NCBI GenBank assembly: GCA_028554645.1
Contig: JAQOOI010000019.1
Coordinates: forward strand, 248,001-312,000
Direction of reading: 5' to 3'
Length of the DNA: 64,000 bases
Origin: Omphalotus guepiniiformis
Taxonomy: Eukaryota > Basidiomycota > Agaricomycetes > Agaricales > Omphalotaceae
Both the position numbers and the translations under genes were made by a program. Every line of letters starts with the position of its first letter. Positions within the stretch are counted from its first letter, which is position 1. The notes beneath the pieces were generated by a model. It searched no databases and was not told the DNA's origin. It was given only the letters and a program-made list of their open reading frames with translations. Shown piece by piece: positions 45,015 through 54,700 of this stretch.

Positions 45015-45687
45015 GACTTCGTAGGAGCAATGGATTTGGGAGAAACTGGAAATTTGGGGGGTAATATGGAGAGCAACTAAGTATGCTGTAGTTTTCACTT
45101 CTATCGACAAAGGCTTTTGCCTGAAGTTCACCGAACTCCGCACCGGAACTCCGGGATTCGTGAATTATCCGCGACGAGGCCGGATGCAGGAAGCCAACCC
45201 AGCGTGTGGTAGTACATGGCATTTTCAAGAATTAGTATTTCTACTAACTATCCTTGGAGACATCCATCGTCAGGTGTTTGTCCAAGGTGAATTACAAAGC
45301 AACCAGAGGCAATATTGTAACCTGGTTGAGGGAGGTTGAGGGTCACGATGTGTCTTAAACTGCATATCGTCCTAAGAATAGAAGATACCTTCATCGCACG
45401 CCCGACAAGGAAGCCTTCTGAACGATGAGGGAGGCGGCTGCAAAGCATCTGAGCCGAGCTAAAAGCGCGTTGCGCAACGTGGGGTAACAGTAACAGTAAT
45501 TTCGCTGCTTTCTTCACTCTAATGGCTAGGGAATTTCCATCTCGAATATTTGAGGAAAGAGCAAAAGTTCGGATGTCTTATGAGGAATGTGTGAGTACGC
45601 TCTCACGATAACAGTCGAAACGAGCGAGAAATCTATATAAGAACTCCCCATACAGGTCCAAATTATCATCCAGCATTCTCAGCTAGT
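45015..45687. promoter_or_regulatory. Bidirectional UstYa-3 / P12 promoter
   Basis: 673 bp. Ggatgtctta box near 45571, GAGTACGCTC at 45593-45602, TATATAA at 45634-45640, 48 bp before the P12 ATG. Confidence 0.65.
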
Positions 45688-46137
45688 ATGCAGACCAAGT
45701 TCTTTTCTCTCCTTTCTCTCGTCCTGGTCGTGGCTGTAACAGCCGCCCCCGTTGATACGGTGATTGACATTCGCTTTGCGCACCTCATCAGGTTTACTTA
45801 GCGATTCCACGCATATACTTAGAACCTTCACAGCGACAGCCCCCAGTCCACCGAGGACCGACCTGCCGCTTTGGAATCTGTGGATGTATGTGTCTTTGGC
45901 TTCTCATTGACTCACCAACTCATGATGTGCCGTCCTGCCAGGTTCCTGACAATACAAATTCTGCAAACCCCGTAAGTACAACAACTTTTACGCTGCAGGA
46001 TGATCTTTTTGGTCAGGCGCGCGCGGCCCGCCAGTACCATCATGGATATATCACTTCAATCACTGTTCTGAATGCACATTTCACAGGTTGATGAGCTCAG
46101 CAATCTTTACTATTGTATAGTTTGCTCTCAATGGTAG
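45688..46137 (+). CDS. P12, secreted Cys/Trp/Tyr peptide precursor
   Basis: Four phase-0 exons (45688-45759, 45823-45885, 45942-45971, 46087-46137) encode 71 residues. They are a signal peptide (MQTKFFSLLSLVLVVAVTAA), a pro-region in which KR is replaced by RP (STEDRPAALESVD), a linker (VPDNTNSANP) and a last exon VDELSNLYYCIVCSQW. The core has two Tyr, two Cys and a terminal Trp. It is the rightmost member, paired with the most divergent UstYa. Confidence 0.72.
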
Positions 46138-47132
46138 ATACACAGTAGATTGCTCTGGGAATTGTATCTACTAGTAGCTTTCGTCGATGATGTTGTCGCT
46201 GTAGACTCATCCGAAATGTACTGGTTCAACAAAGTCACTACGAATACTACGTACTAACCTCTGACACAGTTGTGAATGAGCCGTTCCGCCGTTCGTAATG
46301 GACCTTACTTGAATTCAATTTGTAGGAGGCACGGTGTTGAATCAGCCAACTTTGCCGTGTCTTTTTGCTTTCCTCGTAATCCTTCTTTCTAATTCTGAAG
46401 GAAGGTCCTTCAGTGAGGCAATTTGCTGCATACTTTGAGGACTTTACGCGCTTGAATATTACGGTACCGTAGAAGGAAAAACAATTCAGAAAGTGAAAAG
46501 CTGGCGCCTAGAGTAGTAGCGCCCACGAAGCCTAATGCGGGTAAAGGCGCGTGGTATGATTAGCGCCCAGAAAATGCCTTCGTTTTTCAACTTTTCTCAG
46601 CGGTGGCACTCCTTTTCTTTGTCATTCCATTCATCGCGATTCTCGCAGTGGGCCGAAACACATTCAACGCTCGGAGATACACAAGCGACGAACAACTCAA
46701 CGTTCAACGCGTATCTGTGTCTTTCATCGCCAGGGTCGAGATCTATCAACCAACATTGTATGGCTCAAACTCTCCCATTGTGCTTAGAAATACTATTGTC
46801 CAATTTGGCAACATTACGGTGTATCCTGGTGGCTCCTGGAGGAGGATGCTCCATTTACGGGCTTATCTACGGCCCTACGGATGGTAGAGATACCTTTTTT
46901 GGTGAACCGTGAACCACAATGATCCGTTCGTACAAAGGACAATGGAGGAGATCAACATGATATAACCGTGCGTGGCCAGGATGGGCCACTCATAGGGGAG
47001 TTTATAAAGGGCAAGCAAGAGGTCGTGTTGTGTCCTCAACTCCCTTCCGGATTCCTTTCGTTGTGACATTCTTCATACACACACCTACACATCTGTGTTT
47101 GGCATTTGCGATAAAGACATAAAGATACGAAA
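46138..47132. repeat. Right flank of the cluster, with flank repeat copy
   Basis: 46440-46565 matches 12110-12250 (see there). The rest, including open frames at 46535-46912, shows no family resemblance or convincing start. I see no gene. Confidence 0.6.
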
Positions 47133-48940
47133 ATGCAGAAAACTTCTGTACAACCTCATGTTACTTGTTCTGAAGACGGTACGTTCTATTCTTTGTTGAA
47201 TCTTATCCGAAGAGTTCTAATAGGTTGCCTGCCACCCCCCACAGGTGCTGAAACAGCAACAAGTACGACGACTGTATATCGTCGGGACGACGTAGGGCAA
47301 GTTGATGTAGATGACACTGTCTTACCCTCGGATCCCTCTCCGCCTGCGACACTCCTACCACAAGACCTTCGGGAGGAGATCATTGCGACAGGCAGTGCCT
47401 CGTCTGAGCTACCACTCACCGGATCATCGCTCGAGCGTCTGAATGCATTACCACCAACTCCCAGGATTGAACCCCGAATGATATCCTCCAGAAACAACCA
47501 CCCGGCCCAACGAACGTCAGCTCAGAGTCTTGCATTGGCGACTTGGCTGTGCTTTGCTCTCTCGGACACTATACAGTGTGATAGAAGGATACCAGGTGTG
47601 TTTCGCCTCTACTTTTCCCCTTCTTTACACCGCATTGACGAGTCGCCTTATGATTATTAGATGAAGTTCTGGAAAAGTTGTTGAATGTTTTTAAGCTTGC
47701 TCTGGACAAAGCTTTGGCTCATTTTAATTGCACCACGGCAACCGCGCTTTTGGGATCGTTGTATATCTGTCGGATGTTTCCTCTAGGCGCTAGATATTCT
47801 GGTCGACCAGATGATCAATATGTGACCGCGCTCCTGAGGGTATTCTTTGCTGGTCTTCGCTTGGCGATGCTGTGGACCTTCGACGCCGATTATACCCTAG
47901 CCAACTGGTAAGGATTCGTTGAAAGTCCTCGAGCCTTCGCAACTCACTTTTGTTCTCCTATTGTTAGGGGTGACCTCATGCAGCTCACTGAACGCAATAT
48001 CAAAATATTAGAAGGCCAAGCACTCGTTCTGCTCGAAAACAACCTAGCCGTTTCCAACGATACCTGGCGAACATGGCTCGGTCGTCTCCGAGACGAAATG
48101 GACACCATATCCGATGAACTCCCAGGCAAACTTCACTTCACCGCTGTACAACTCATCGAGAAAGTTCCAACGCACCTCAGTTTCGAATGCGAAGGACTGA
48201 CATGTCCTGGTTTACCCGCTGCGTTCCCAGACTGTTTGTACAAGAAACAAGATTGGCGACGAGATCTCGAAGGCAACCGAACTCGTTTTGTTACTTTCGT
48301 GACGTTCGGTACTGAAGAATCTGATGATGAATCGGAGTGGGAGACATTCATCAATGAAATGATTGCTTCGCCGACGTTTACGAATTGTAGGCTTTTTGCT
48401 ATGCTTGACTCGGATATGCTTGACTCGAACTCGATACCGAAGTATGAGGGGGATGAGGAGTATGTGTTGGAGGATGATTCTTTTACTGAGGGAGCTTCGG
48501 TTTTTGCTGGGTTGCTTGCTAACGAGGAAGTCGGAGCAGAGGTAGAGAGGGACGAGGTTTCCGCGCCGGTTCATGACGATGAGCTTACTTCGAGTTCTGT
48601 CGAGAGCAAGCCAGAGTCGGAGAGCCAGGAACAGTCCGAGGAGGTTGACTTAGAGGAGGAAAAGGAAGAGGAAAAACCAGCTCCAGCTCTACCCGCTCGT
48701 CAACCCGTTTTCACCCTGCCACCACCAGGCTACAAGGATTTTTATCGATTGTCAAAGTCCACCACTTCTTCGAAAGAGTCGGACTCTTTGTTGAACGAGC
48801 GATTTGACAAGATGAATGTGGGTGGTGCTCCTTCGACGCCTGAAAGGAGGAGGAGAGCCGTTTTTGGATCCCCGTTTCACGTCATACCCATGAGCAAGAG
48901 TCAAACTGACAGGCCTTGTGAACGATTCGTTTGTGAGTGA
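47133..48940 (+). CDS. Cyclin-box-like protein (Pho80/PCL type?)
   Basis: Four exons (47133-47178, 47245-47595, 47661-47907, 47968-48940) sum to 538 residues. Residues about 110-260 are helical with a cyclin-box-like pattern: LALATWLCFALSDTIQCDRR, ATALLGSLYICRMFPLGARY, ALLRVFFAGLRLAMLWTFDA, and LLENNLAVSNDTWRTWLGRL. This resembles fungal PCL/Pho80-type cyclins that partner Pho85-like kinases; I am moderately sure of the fold, not the subfamily. A long acidic, Glu-rich stretch follows (around 48540-48680) and then a Pro-rich and Ser-rich tail. It is not related to the peptide cluster. Confidence 0.6.
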
Positions 48941-49819
48941 GGACTCCGGAGAAGATCAAAAGTGGATTGTATCACTAGGAAGTGCTTGTACTTGTGGTCA
49001 TATCGTTATTTTTATGCATTATATATGTATGCCTTATTATCGAAATGTGTGTATTGATCCCACTTGACTTCAATGTATATCTCCTGGGACAAGGGCCTTT
49101 CTTCGGTGCCATTTCGGCATTAGGCGACATGATTTGTCAGCGGCTGGTATCAGCGCGCCGACCTTTCTTGACTCTATCAACCCTACTACGACCGTCCCTA
49201 GTACCTTGCGCAGCAACGTTTCCAAATCTCCAATTTTACCGCAGTTGTCTATTCATGAAAGATCTAAAAAGGATGCTCAATCCCGTTCCATCGCAGAGGC
49301 TAACAACTTCATATCGATATCCAGCTTCGACGGTCTGTTGAAACCCTTTGAAGGTACGTTAACGTTACTGCACGTTGAGTTCACGCTGTCACCTCAGGAT
49401 GATTTTCTGATCCTTCTGTTACCAGTTCTGAGTCCGTTCTGAGTTATACTTTTAGATCATATCAATTGAAGCATGAAGAAAACATGGTCGAATAAAAATA
49501 GTGCTAACATAGCCCTTTTGGACCTATTTTTAGTTCTAAAGCTAAAGATCCGCAAGGCCGCGACTGAACGATTTCGTAGGCGCAGCACTGTATCCTACCC
49601 AGTCACAGTGGTCTATTCATAAAAATAGGTCCATCGTGACCTTCTTGTTTACGCTCCTTCTTCCCCTTTGCTTTGCTCCCGGTTCTTCCTTGACTCTTAC
49701 CATCATCCCTCCGTGCTGTCCAGCAAAAAGACTTTCGTTTTCATATCCTACAGGAGCAAAAAAAGACAGAACTAATACAATACATACCTCTCTTCCTCCT
49801 CCTCCCTCTACTCTTCAAG
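48941..49819. other. Intergenic, possible unassigned exon
   Basis: A Ser/Thr-rich frame around 49150-49360 (DSINPTTTVPSTLRSNVSKS) reads like coding sequence but has no ATG or flanking exons I can join. Otherwise this is the promoter of the next gene. Confidence 0.35.
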
Positions 49820-51284
49820 ATGTTCGCCGTTTCTGCCACAGCTGCCTTGCTTCTAGCCACAGCTTCCTCTGTGTCCGCACAATCTACAACCTCGTTCCCC
49901 GAGGGTGTCATTGCTACTGGTACAATGGGTACCACTAACCCCCCGGAACCAACTATGCCCACGTCGATCAACCAAACGTCTTATGCTCGTCTTTTGACGG
50001 TTAACTCGATTGATGATTGGTGTATCTTTGCTCCTCCTTATTTGAGCAACATTTCCGACTCTGAGGTATATTTTTCTTTCAAATTTCACCCTTTTTTTGT
50101 TTTTGGTTCTTATCTCTCGTGTGTAGACGTTCGAAGTGGCTTGGTGTACTCAGGCCCGCAACGATGCCCGCGTTATTCCTGATGGCACTGTTACAGGTGT
50201 TTCGCTTCTCAAGACGGGTATGTTTCTCCATTGATTCGCATCTCATCTTTTTTTTGTTGGGAGCGCTGATAATAGATAACGTATCATAGACTTCTACGTC
50301 CAGATCATGGGATACGGTGATTTTACAAAACTGAACATTCCTTATGGTGATTACGGAGGTAAATTTATTCTTAGACGCCGATAATGTATGTGGTCGTGTC
50401 CTCATGCACATGACTTGACAGGTGAACTCGACCCTCATGGAGCCTATGGTAGCGGAAATCCAGTCGGAGGAAATGTTACTACGAACATTACTGGTTCAGA
50501 CATCAACGTCGCGGAATGGATGGTAAGAATGCTTGTTTTTGTCGCTTAAAGTTTTCCAAATCGTTGATATTTCTATTCAAATATAGCTCTACGTGGACTA
50601 CAACCAATTCTGCTTCCGTGCTTGCACAAATGCCAACTCGACTTACGCGGCTGAATACATGTGCTGGCATGAGCTCGACGAGATGGGCTGTGAATTCGTC
50701 ATGCCCGGAAACTATAACTTTAACGGTACTTTCGAGACATGTCAGGCTGATGTTGCTTGTACGTCCTCTTCTTCTTTTTTCCTTGTTCCGTCAATACTGT
50801 AAATCGACTCATAATGCAATGCCAAACACACACAGATCCTCCTGGTTGGTACCCCACCGCCACAGTCTCAGGCAGCACCCTCTTCTCCACCTTCGCTCAA
50901 TACTGGACCGGCACAATCGACGGAACCTCCTACACAGTCGGCGACACTATAACCCCCTCAACAGCATACAGCACTCCATCTTCATCGAGTTGCGTCACAG
51001 TCCCGACAATTTCAAACGGTATCGCTCTCGAGTCACTAACAACGGGTGTGTCGGGCTCCGAAGCTACTTCGGGGGCTGCAGCAACTGCTTCTGCTGGCCA
51101 AACCTCGTCACGCGAGTCAGGTTCAGCACAAGTATCTGGTACAGCTGGATCTTCTGGTTCGACGACGTCTACGTCTTCGTCTTCTAATGCTGCTTCACAT
51201 GCTGTGGTTAAGGCTGGTTTGAATGAGTGTGTTATACTCATTTCGTTGGTTTCTGGGATTGCTGCTGTTGCTTTTCTTCACTGA
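49820..51284 (+). CDS. Secreted glycoprotein, macrophage-activating-glycoprotein type
   Basis: Six exons (49820-50065, 50127-50217, 50290-50358, 50422-50522, 50587-50758, 50836-51284) sum to 375 residues. The signal peptide is MFAVSATAALLLATASSVSA. The conserved domain runs from WCIFAPP through EVAWCTQARNDARVIPDGTV, GDFTKLNIPYGDYGGELDPH, and FCFRACTN to EMGCEFVMPGNYNFNGTFET with paired cysteines. A Ser/Thr/Ala-rich stalk and a C-terminal hydrophobic segment (CVILISLVSGIAAVAFLH) suggest a GPI anchor. Agaricomycete and Cryptococcus relatives are annotated as macrophage-activating glycoproteins. The native role is likely at the cell wall. Confidence 0.8.
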
Positions 51285-51793
51285 GCGACGGTTATAATCA
51301 GGATTTGGTTTCATTAATGACGAGACGACGGGTTTTCCTTTTTCACTCATATCAGTCAGTTCATTCAGTTTTATTGCATAGCTATAGCACCGTGCATATT
51401 CTCTTCTAGTTATTTTGTTTGATCCTGGTGACTTTGTTCAGAATGCATACATACCCACACGTTGCCAATCTTGGCACTCACTCTCGTTTCAATTTACTAG
51501 TGATCTAAAGGACTTGTTTACATCGCTAGTTTAGGTTAATCTGTTGTGTTGGAGGCCGTATCTTATCGCTGCTTTTTCTATACAGGACCAAGTTCTAACT
51601 GTGTGAGCTTACAGTCTTGCTGGCCCCGAAGTGCCAAAGTCTTTCCGTGGTATTATTATTACTCAACCCTGTACAAGGATATCGAAATCAATACCATGCA
51701 CGAGTTGCACAATACATGGTCTGTAGTACAATACGACAACAACATAAATGACACCTGTAGCATATTAATAGTATCGGTTTCTACACTTAACAT
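51285..51793. other. Convergent intergenic region
   Basis: 3' flanks of the glycoprotein gene and MON2; no gene seen. Confidence 0.5.
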
Positions 51794-54700
51794 CTAGGAA
51801 ACACCCATCTCCTTGCCCACAATCTTCAAACACTCCCTCGCCAACACCCGCGCATCCAAATGCTTCAAAGGCTCCTCCGTGGTATGATCACGATCTGAAC
51901 TGGACGCGTTGGGGTCAGCCGTAGACTTCCGTGGCGAACCAGGGGTCGACGACGAAGGCATAACGACCCATGTGGATGGAGATCGGCGGGGAATAGAAGC
52001 GATCTCGCACAAGACAGGGTAGAAGTGGAAGAGGTGGGCGACTGAGGATCGCTTGACTGCATCGGCGATTAACACAGAGGGGGTGGATCCAGTTGGTATG
52101 TCTACAAACAAGGAAGAATTAACGTTTAGCAACAACGCGAAGAAAGTGAGCACAACGCACCAGATTGCTCTATACAATACGCCGTTGGGTTGTCAGATAA
52201 TGCTGCCCATAATGACCCCGGCCACAATCTCAATTCCAGCAATTTCCGTAACACATATAAAAGTTCATCTTCGCGGGCCCTAGGAAGAAACAGAAATCGT
52301 AAGGTCAATTTTGCAAACGGGACTCATGAAGTCGTACCTTGGGAATGGTAGATTGCCCCGTAATGCTTCGTCTGCGCAATATCCAACCATTGTAGTTTTA
52401 CATCGGTTCAGTAACGATGGTAGACTCAAAGCAGCAAGCCGCCTTCGCGAGGGTTCCTGGTCTACAGGCAGAGCATAAATATGGAAGTTAACGCTGAAAT
52501 ATGCAGGACACATACCCTTTGTAATATCGGAACAGACCAAGAAAAGAAGGTCTAAACACCAGTACGAAAACCGCTCACGAGGTAGCAACGAACCAGAGTC
52601 CGTGCTCCCATGGCCATAATGTCGCTCGATATCAACCTTGACATACTCCTGCGAATATCTTGATCCATTACTCTGCGCTGAGGACCCATCAGGTGTTCGA
52701 CTCCTTGAGCGGTCAAAGACTCCGTAATCTGAATCATACAGGCGGCTCCCTCGAGCGAGTACTTTTGACAGCTGTGCCACAATGGAATCTGGGACTCTAC
52801 GATCACCCAAGTGAGGCACCACGTCAATCTCAAGAGCCGCTATCAGAGCCAAATCAAAGCTTTCTTCTTCCTCTTGTATATGCAAAGGAAAGGCTTCTGC
52901 TGCAGAACTAGAAATGGAGTTGTCTGAGTGGGTTCGTACGATGGATAAGTTTAACGTACCAGTCGGCCAGGATGCCGCCACGGAATACATCAAGTATTTG
53001 CCGCCAGATGCCCTCGATATGTTCATCCGAGATCTCTAAAAGAGGCAGCATTCAGCTAATTGTATCACCCAGGCAAGCTCCACGACTGACCTTCATCGAA
53101 AGACCTAACCTTTGGGGTACATTCCTTAACAATTTGCAAGAAGCAATTCGTGGCAGTCTTCCAAAGCGGTAAATCCTTCTTGCCATGCTTAAACGGTGCT
53201 GGGCAATCATACTTGAGCTTGATAGGTATGGAGTAGGCCTGCATTCAGAAATCACTACATTTGTTTTTGAGTACAAGTAAACGGAAAGGGACGTACAGAC
53301 AACACAGCCTCCAGAGTCCCATCGGTGTAAAGTTCTGTTCTGTCCTTGAACTGGAGACAAAGATCGACTAGTAGAGGCATCGACTTCTTAGCAAGAGCGA
53401 TATACGTTATTCGTTTCGGAGGCAATTGACTCTTCGGTTCTGGAGGTACATCGAAGGCAGCAAGGAAAGGAAGGGTTGCGAAATCCGACAAATCCCGCAT
53501 AATGAGAGAGGGGGAACCAGGGGCGGATAGGTCTATGCCGGCGACGGCGGTCATCACTACCGTCTAAAGAATTGTCAGCTCAAATACAGAATGTTCCGGA
53601 CTTGTCCTCTTACCTGTACAGGAGGAAGAGCGTCTATGTCAGGACGATAATCCGGGGAACTTGGGTACATAAGGACACCTGTTAAACTAGTCAACAGTTG
53701 AAACGCTGAACGTATATAGTTCACTAACCCTTCAAGATGGCCATGAGACGTGTTAATCTGTCTAGAGGCCATTCAACTCCGTCGAGAATCCGACTGATCT
53801 TCCGAGTGCACTGAATCACATCGACGAACGCTACTAAACTCTCCTGAGTGAAAGGCTTGGGCAATACAGACTCCGTCGGAGGCGTTTGAGAACCGCTTCT
53901 GCGCAACACCGCATCACCAATAATATCAATAGCTTTCCAAACGCGTTCTTTCATCTCTGCAACTCTATCCTTCATTTCAGGAAAGGATGCAGAGGATGCC
54001 TTGATGGCTTTCTCCAAACACCGCAACGAGGGGCTGCTAATAGATCTGTTATCGAGTAGAACACAGTCTTGAATGTGGGTCACAAAAACGTCCCAGGCCT
54101 TGGCACAGGAGTCTAGGTGTATTATTTTGGATGAAAGGAAGTCGTGAAATATGGAGCTTATAGAATTGAAAGCAAGAATTTTTGATTCATCCCAAGCCTG
54201 CTCTCCGACAGGATCCGCCGATGAGCCTGAACGATGCCGAATCTCTGACGTTAAAGAGTCGATCAACGGGAATGTGACTTTCCAAATACACTCGTCCCAA
54301 GTCTCCAAGCTAAGAGTCGCGCCATAGAGCTGCATTGTCCGGAAGAGTGTCTGAATTGCGCCATCGCGTACTTCAGGACGCTCATCTGTGCAAAGGCCCA
54401 AAACTTCCAACAACAGAAACATCCAAAGGGTGCTATACTCAGGTTCTTGCTGTGCGTCTTTACGTTTCGACTGAATTGCATCTGAGACACTCCACAACAG
54501 ACTCGCAGCAGCAGTCAGCGCGATATTCGTATCGACCTGACGACCAAATTGACCTAGAGTGCTGATGCAGAGACGAAGATGTTCAGGGGACAAGATGGAA
54601 ACTGAATCGCAAACAAGAGTAAGCGATTGGAAGGCGATTTTAATTAGTGCCGTGTAATTCTTCTCTGAGGGTACTCCAAGACCCAAAGGGATTGGTTTGG

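Noticed and set aside
11579..46137. Peptide precursors as basidiomycete mating pheromones
   Set aside because: Some end close to Cys, but pheromone precursors lack signal peptides and end in a CaaX prenylation box. These have signal peptides, and their ends (CWPC, CWVC, WFG, YGPF) do not fit CaaX consistently. No STE3-type receptor is in the window.
11579..46137. Precursors as amatoxin-like MSDIN or borosin genes
   Set aside because: MSDIN precursors have no signal peptide and a fixed Pro-flanked core; borosins are fused to a methyltransferase. Neither feature is present.
10360..46200. Transposon-driven amplification of the cluster
   Set aside because: I saw no transposase, reverse transcriptase, terminal inverted repeats or target-site duplications; direct tandem copies fit unequal crossing-over better.
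46535..46912. Open frames downstream of P12
   Set aside because: No ATG in good context for the longer hydrophobic one, no family resemblance, and they overlap each other in different frames.
47186..47497. Minus-strand open frame at 47186-47497
   Set aside because: Antisense shadow of exon 2 of the cyclin-like gene, which has a consistent four-exon model.
50516..51187. 223-codon open frame within the glycoprotein gene
   Set aside because: Alternative frame across exons and introns of the MAG-type gene; the product is low-complexity and unrelated to any domain.
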